Below, piece by piece: positions 5,480-6,411 of a stretch of 6,411 bases of DNA. The notes under the pieces are model-generated. The model ran no database searches, was not told where the DNA came from, and saw nothing but the letters and a program-made list of their open reading frames with translations. Position numbers and translations under genes: made by a program. Each line of letters starts with the position of its first letter. The stretch's first letter is position 1. This DNA is from Acidimicrobiaceae bacterium (lineage in GTDB: Bacteria > Actinomycetota > Acidimicrobiia > Acidimicrobiales > Palsa-688): NCBI GenBank assembly GCA_003156795.1, contig PMHU01000322.1:1-6411 (forward strand), written 5' to 3'.

Positions 5480-6411
5480 ATGGCTGATCTGGGATTCTGG
5501 GCGTTGGCGCAGGCCGATCCGGACCGCTTGGCGCTCGTCACGCCGGACGGAAGGGAAGTGACCTCCGGGCAGCTACTGGTGGAGACCAACCAGCTCACCC
5601 ACGGGCTGATCGCGCTGGGCCTGCGGCCCGGTGACGCGATTGCCGTGGTGCTGCCCAACAGTCAGGAGTTCATCGAGTTGTACCTGGCCGCCTCTCAGGC
5701 CGGCTGGTACCTCGTGCCGATCAACCACCACCTGGTCGGGCCGGAGATCGCCCATATTCTGAGCGACAGCGGAGCTCGGGTGTTCGTGACCCACTCACGA
5801 TTTGCCCAGGCTTCGATGACCGCAGCCGATGAAGTCGGATTCGACAAGCGCATGCGCTTCGCCGTCGGTGATGTTCCGGGCTTCCAGCCCTACGCCGAGC
5901 TGAAATCAGGTCAGCCGTCGGACCTGCCCGAAGAGCGAACGACCGGTGCCGTCATGAACTACACGTCGGGAACGACCGGCCAACCCAAAGGAGTGCGCCG
6001 GCCGCTGCCAGGCGTGGCGCCAGAGGAAATCGGGCCGTTGCTCGGCGGAATGCTCTTGATGTTCAAGCTGCTCCCGCTCGACGACAACGTCCACATCGTT
6101 GGATCGCCGCTCTATCACACTGCCGTCCTGGTGTTCGGTGGGGGCGCTATGCACTTAGGCCACACCGTCGTGCTGATGGACAAGTGGGAGCCCGAAGGGA
6201 TGCTGCAGCTCATCGAACGACACCGGGTCACAAGCAGCCACATGGTACCGACACAGTTCCATCGGCTCCTAGCCCTGCCTGATGAGGTGCGGTCACGATA
6301 TGACGTCTCGTCCCTTCGCCACATGGTGCACGCAGCCGCCCCCTGCCCCCCGGACATCAAGCGCCAAATGATCGCCTGGTGGGGCAACGTCATCGACGAG
6401 TACTACGCCGC
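5480..6411 (+). CDS. FadD-type acyl-CoA synthetase (ANL superfamily), N-terminal part (3' end outside window)
   Basis: The frame is open from ATG 5480 to the window end, giving 310 complete codons of an AMP-forming fatty acid-CoA ligase normally a little over 500 residues long. It would activate a carboxylic acid with ATP to an acyl-adenylate and transfer it to CoA in the cytosol. Visible motifs are TPDGREVTSGQLL and GLRPGDAIAVVLPNSQEFIE near the N-terminus, the phosphate-binding loop YTSGTTGQPKGV (161-172), SPLYHTAVL, the substrate-pocket segment MVPTQFHRLL (255-264), and EYYA (307-310), the start of the (Y/F)G(A/S)TE-like motif A5, where the sequence ends. The catalytic lysine domain is outside. 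The sequence strongly resembles actinobacterial FadD4-like synthetases from memory, whose N-terminus (M.DLGFWALAQ) supports this ATG. In-frame GTG 5468 and ATG 5405 are alternatives; the nearest purine-rich site (AAAAGGA) ends 13 nt before 5480, so the ribosome site is weak. The acyl substrate is not determinable. Confidence 0.92.
   Translation, partial: MADLGFWALAQADPDRLALVTPDGREVTSGQLLVETNQLTHGLIALGLRPGDAIAVVLPNSQEFIELYLAASQAGWYLVPINHHLVGPEIAHILSDSGARVFVTHSRFAQASMTAADEVGFDKRMRFAVGDVPGFQPYAELKSGQPSDLPEERTTGAVMNYTSGTTGQPKGVRRPLPGVAPEEIGPLLGGMLLMFKLLPLDDNVHIVGSPLYHTAVLVFGGGAMHLGHTVVLMDKWEPEGMLQLIERHRVTSSHMVPTQFHRLLALPDEVRSRYDVSSLRHMVHAAAPCPPDIKRQMIAWWGNVIDEYYA

Noticed and set aside
5383..5658. 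Minus-strand open frame across the start of the acyl-CoA synthetase
   Set aside because: It overlaps the well-supported N-terminal region of the synthetase and has a composition expected of an antisense shadow.

Overview
The window is 6,411 bp of high-GC DNA with GTG starts, Shine-Dalgarno sites of the AAGGAG and GGGGG type, and U-less GC-rich terminator hairpins. The protein families also point to a soil-type actinomycete (Actinomycetota): a FadD-type acyl-CoA synthetase, an NAD(P)H-dependent amine dehydrogenase-like protein, an ECF sigma/VOC pair and a prodomain-less S53 peptidase. The genus cannot be fixed from this sequence. No rRNA, tRNA, CRISPR array or intact insertion sequence was seen.

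Layout. (1) 1-603 (+) is the C-terminal part of an NAD(P)+-dependent aldehyde dehydrogenase, cut by the window edge almost exactly at its catalytic cysteine. (2) It converges on a minus-strand operon of an ECF sigma factor (2093-1584) and a two-domain VOC/glyoxalase-fold protein (1591-686). Their frames overlap by 8 nt, and a 9-bp hairpin lies between the convergent gene ends. (3) The 165-bp divergent region 2094-2258 holds inverted repeats and a GGAAC motif, and serves both the sigma gene and a plus-strand amine dehydrogenase/dihydrodipicolinate reductase-like gene (2259-3332). (4) A secreted S53 (sedolisin) peptidase follows (3550-4914) and ends at a 15-bp hairpin terminator. (5) About 520 bp without a convincing gene, containing two hairpins, precede a FadD-type acyl-CoA synthetase (5480 to the window end, 3' part missing).

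How the genes may work together. The aldehyde dehydrogenase, the amine dehydrogenase-like reductase and the acyl-CoA synthetase are the kinds of enzymes found in catabolic regions that turn aldehydes and acids into CoA thioesters, but nothing here shows that they share a pathway. The most distinctive unit is the sigma/VOC pair. The sigma gene has no recognisable anti-sigma gene in the window. The coupled VOC gene instead carries a short Pro-rich/helical N-terminal extension, followed by a strong internal ribosome binding site and GTG start that would yield a VOC protein without the extension. This suggests, without proving, two isoforms of which only the long one could contact the sigma factor.
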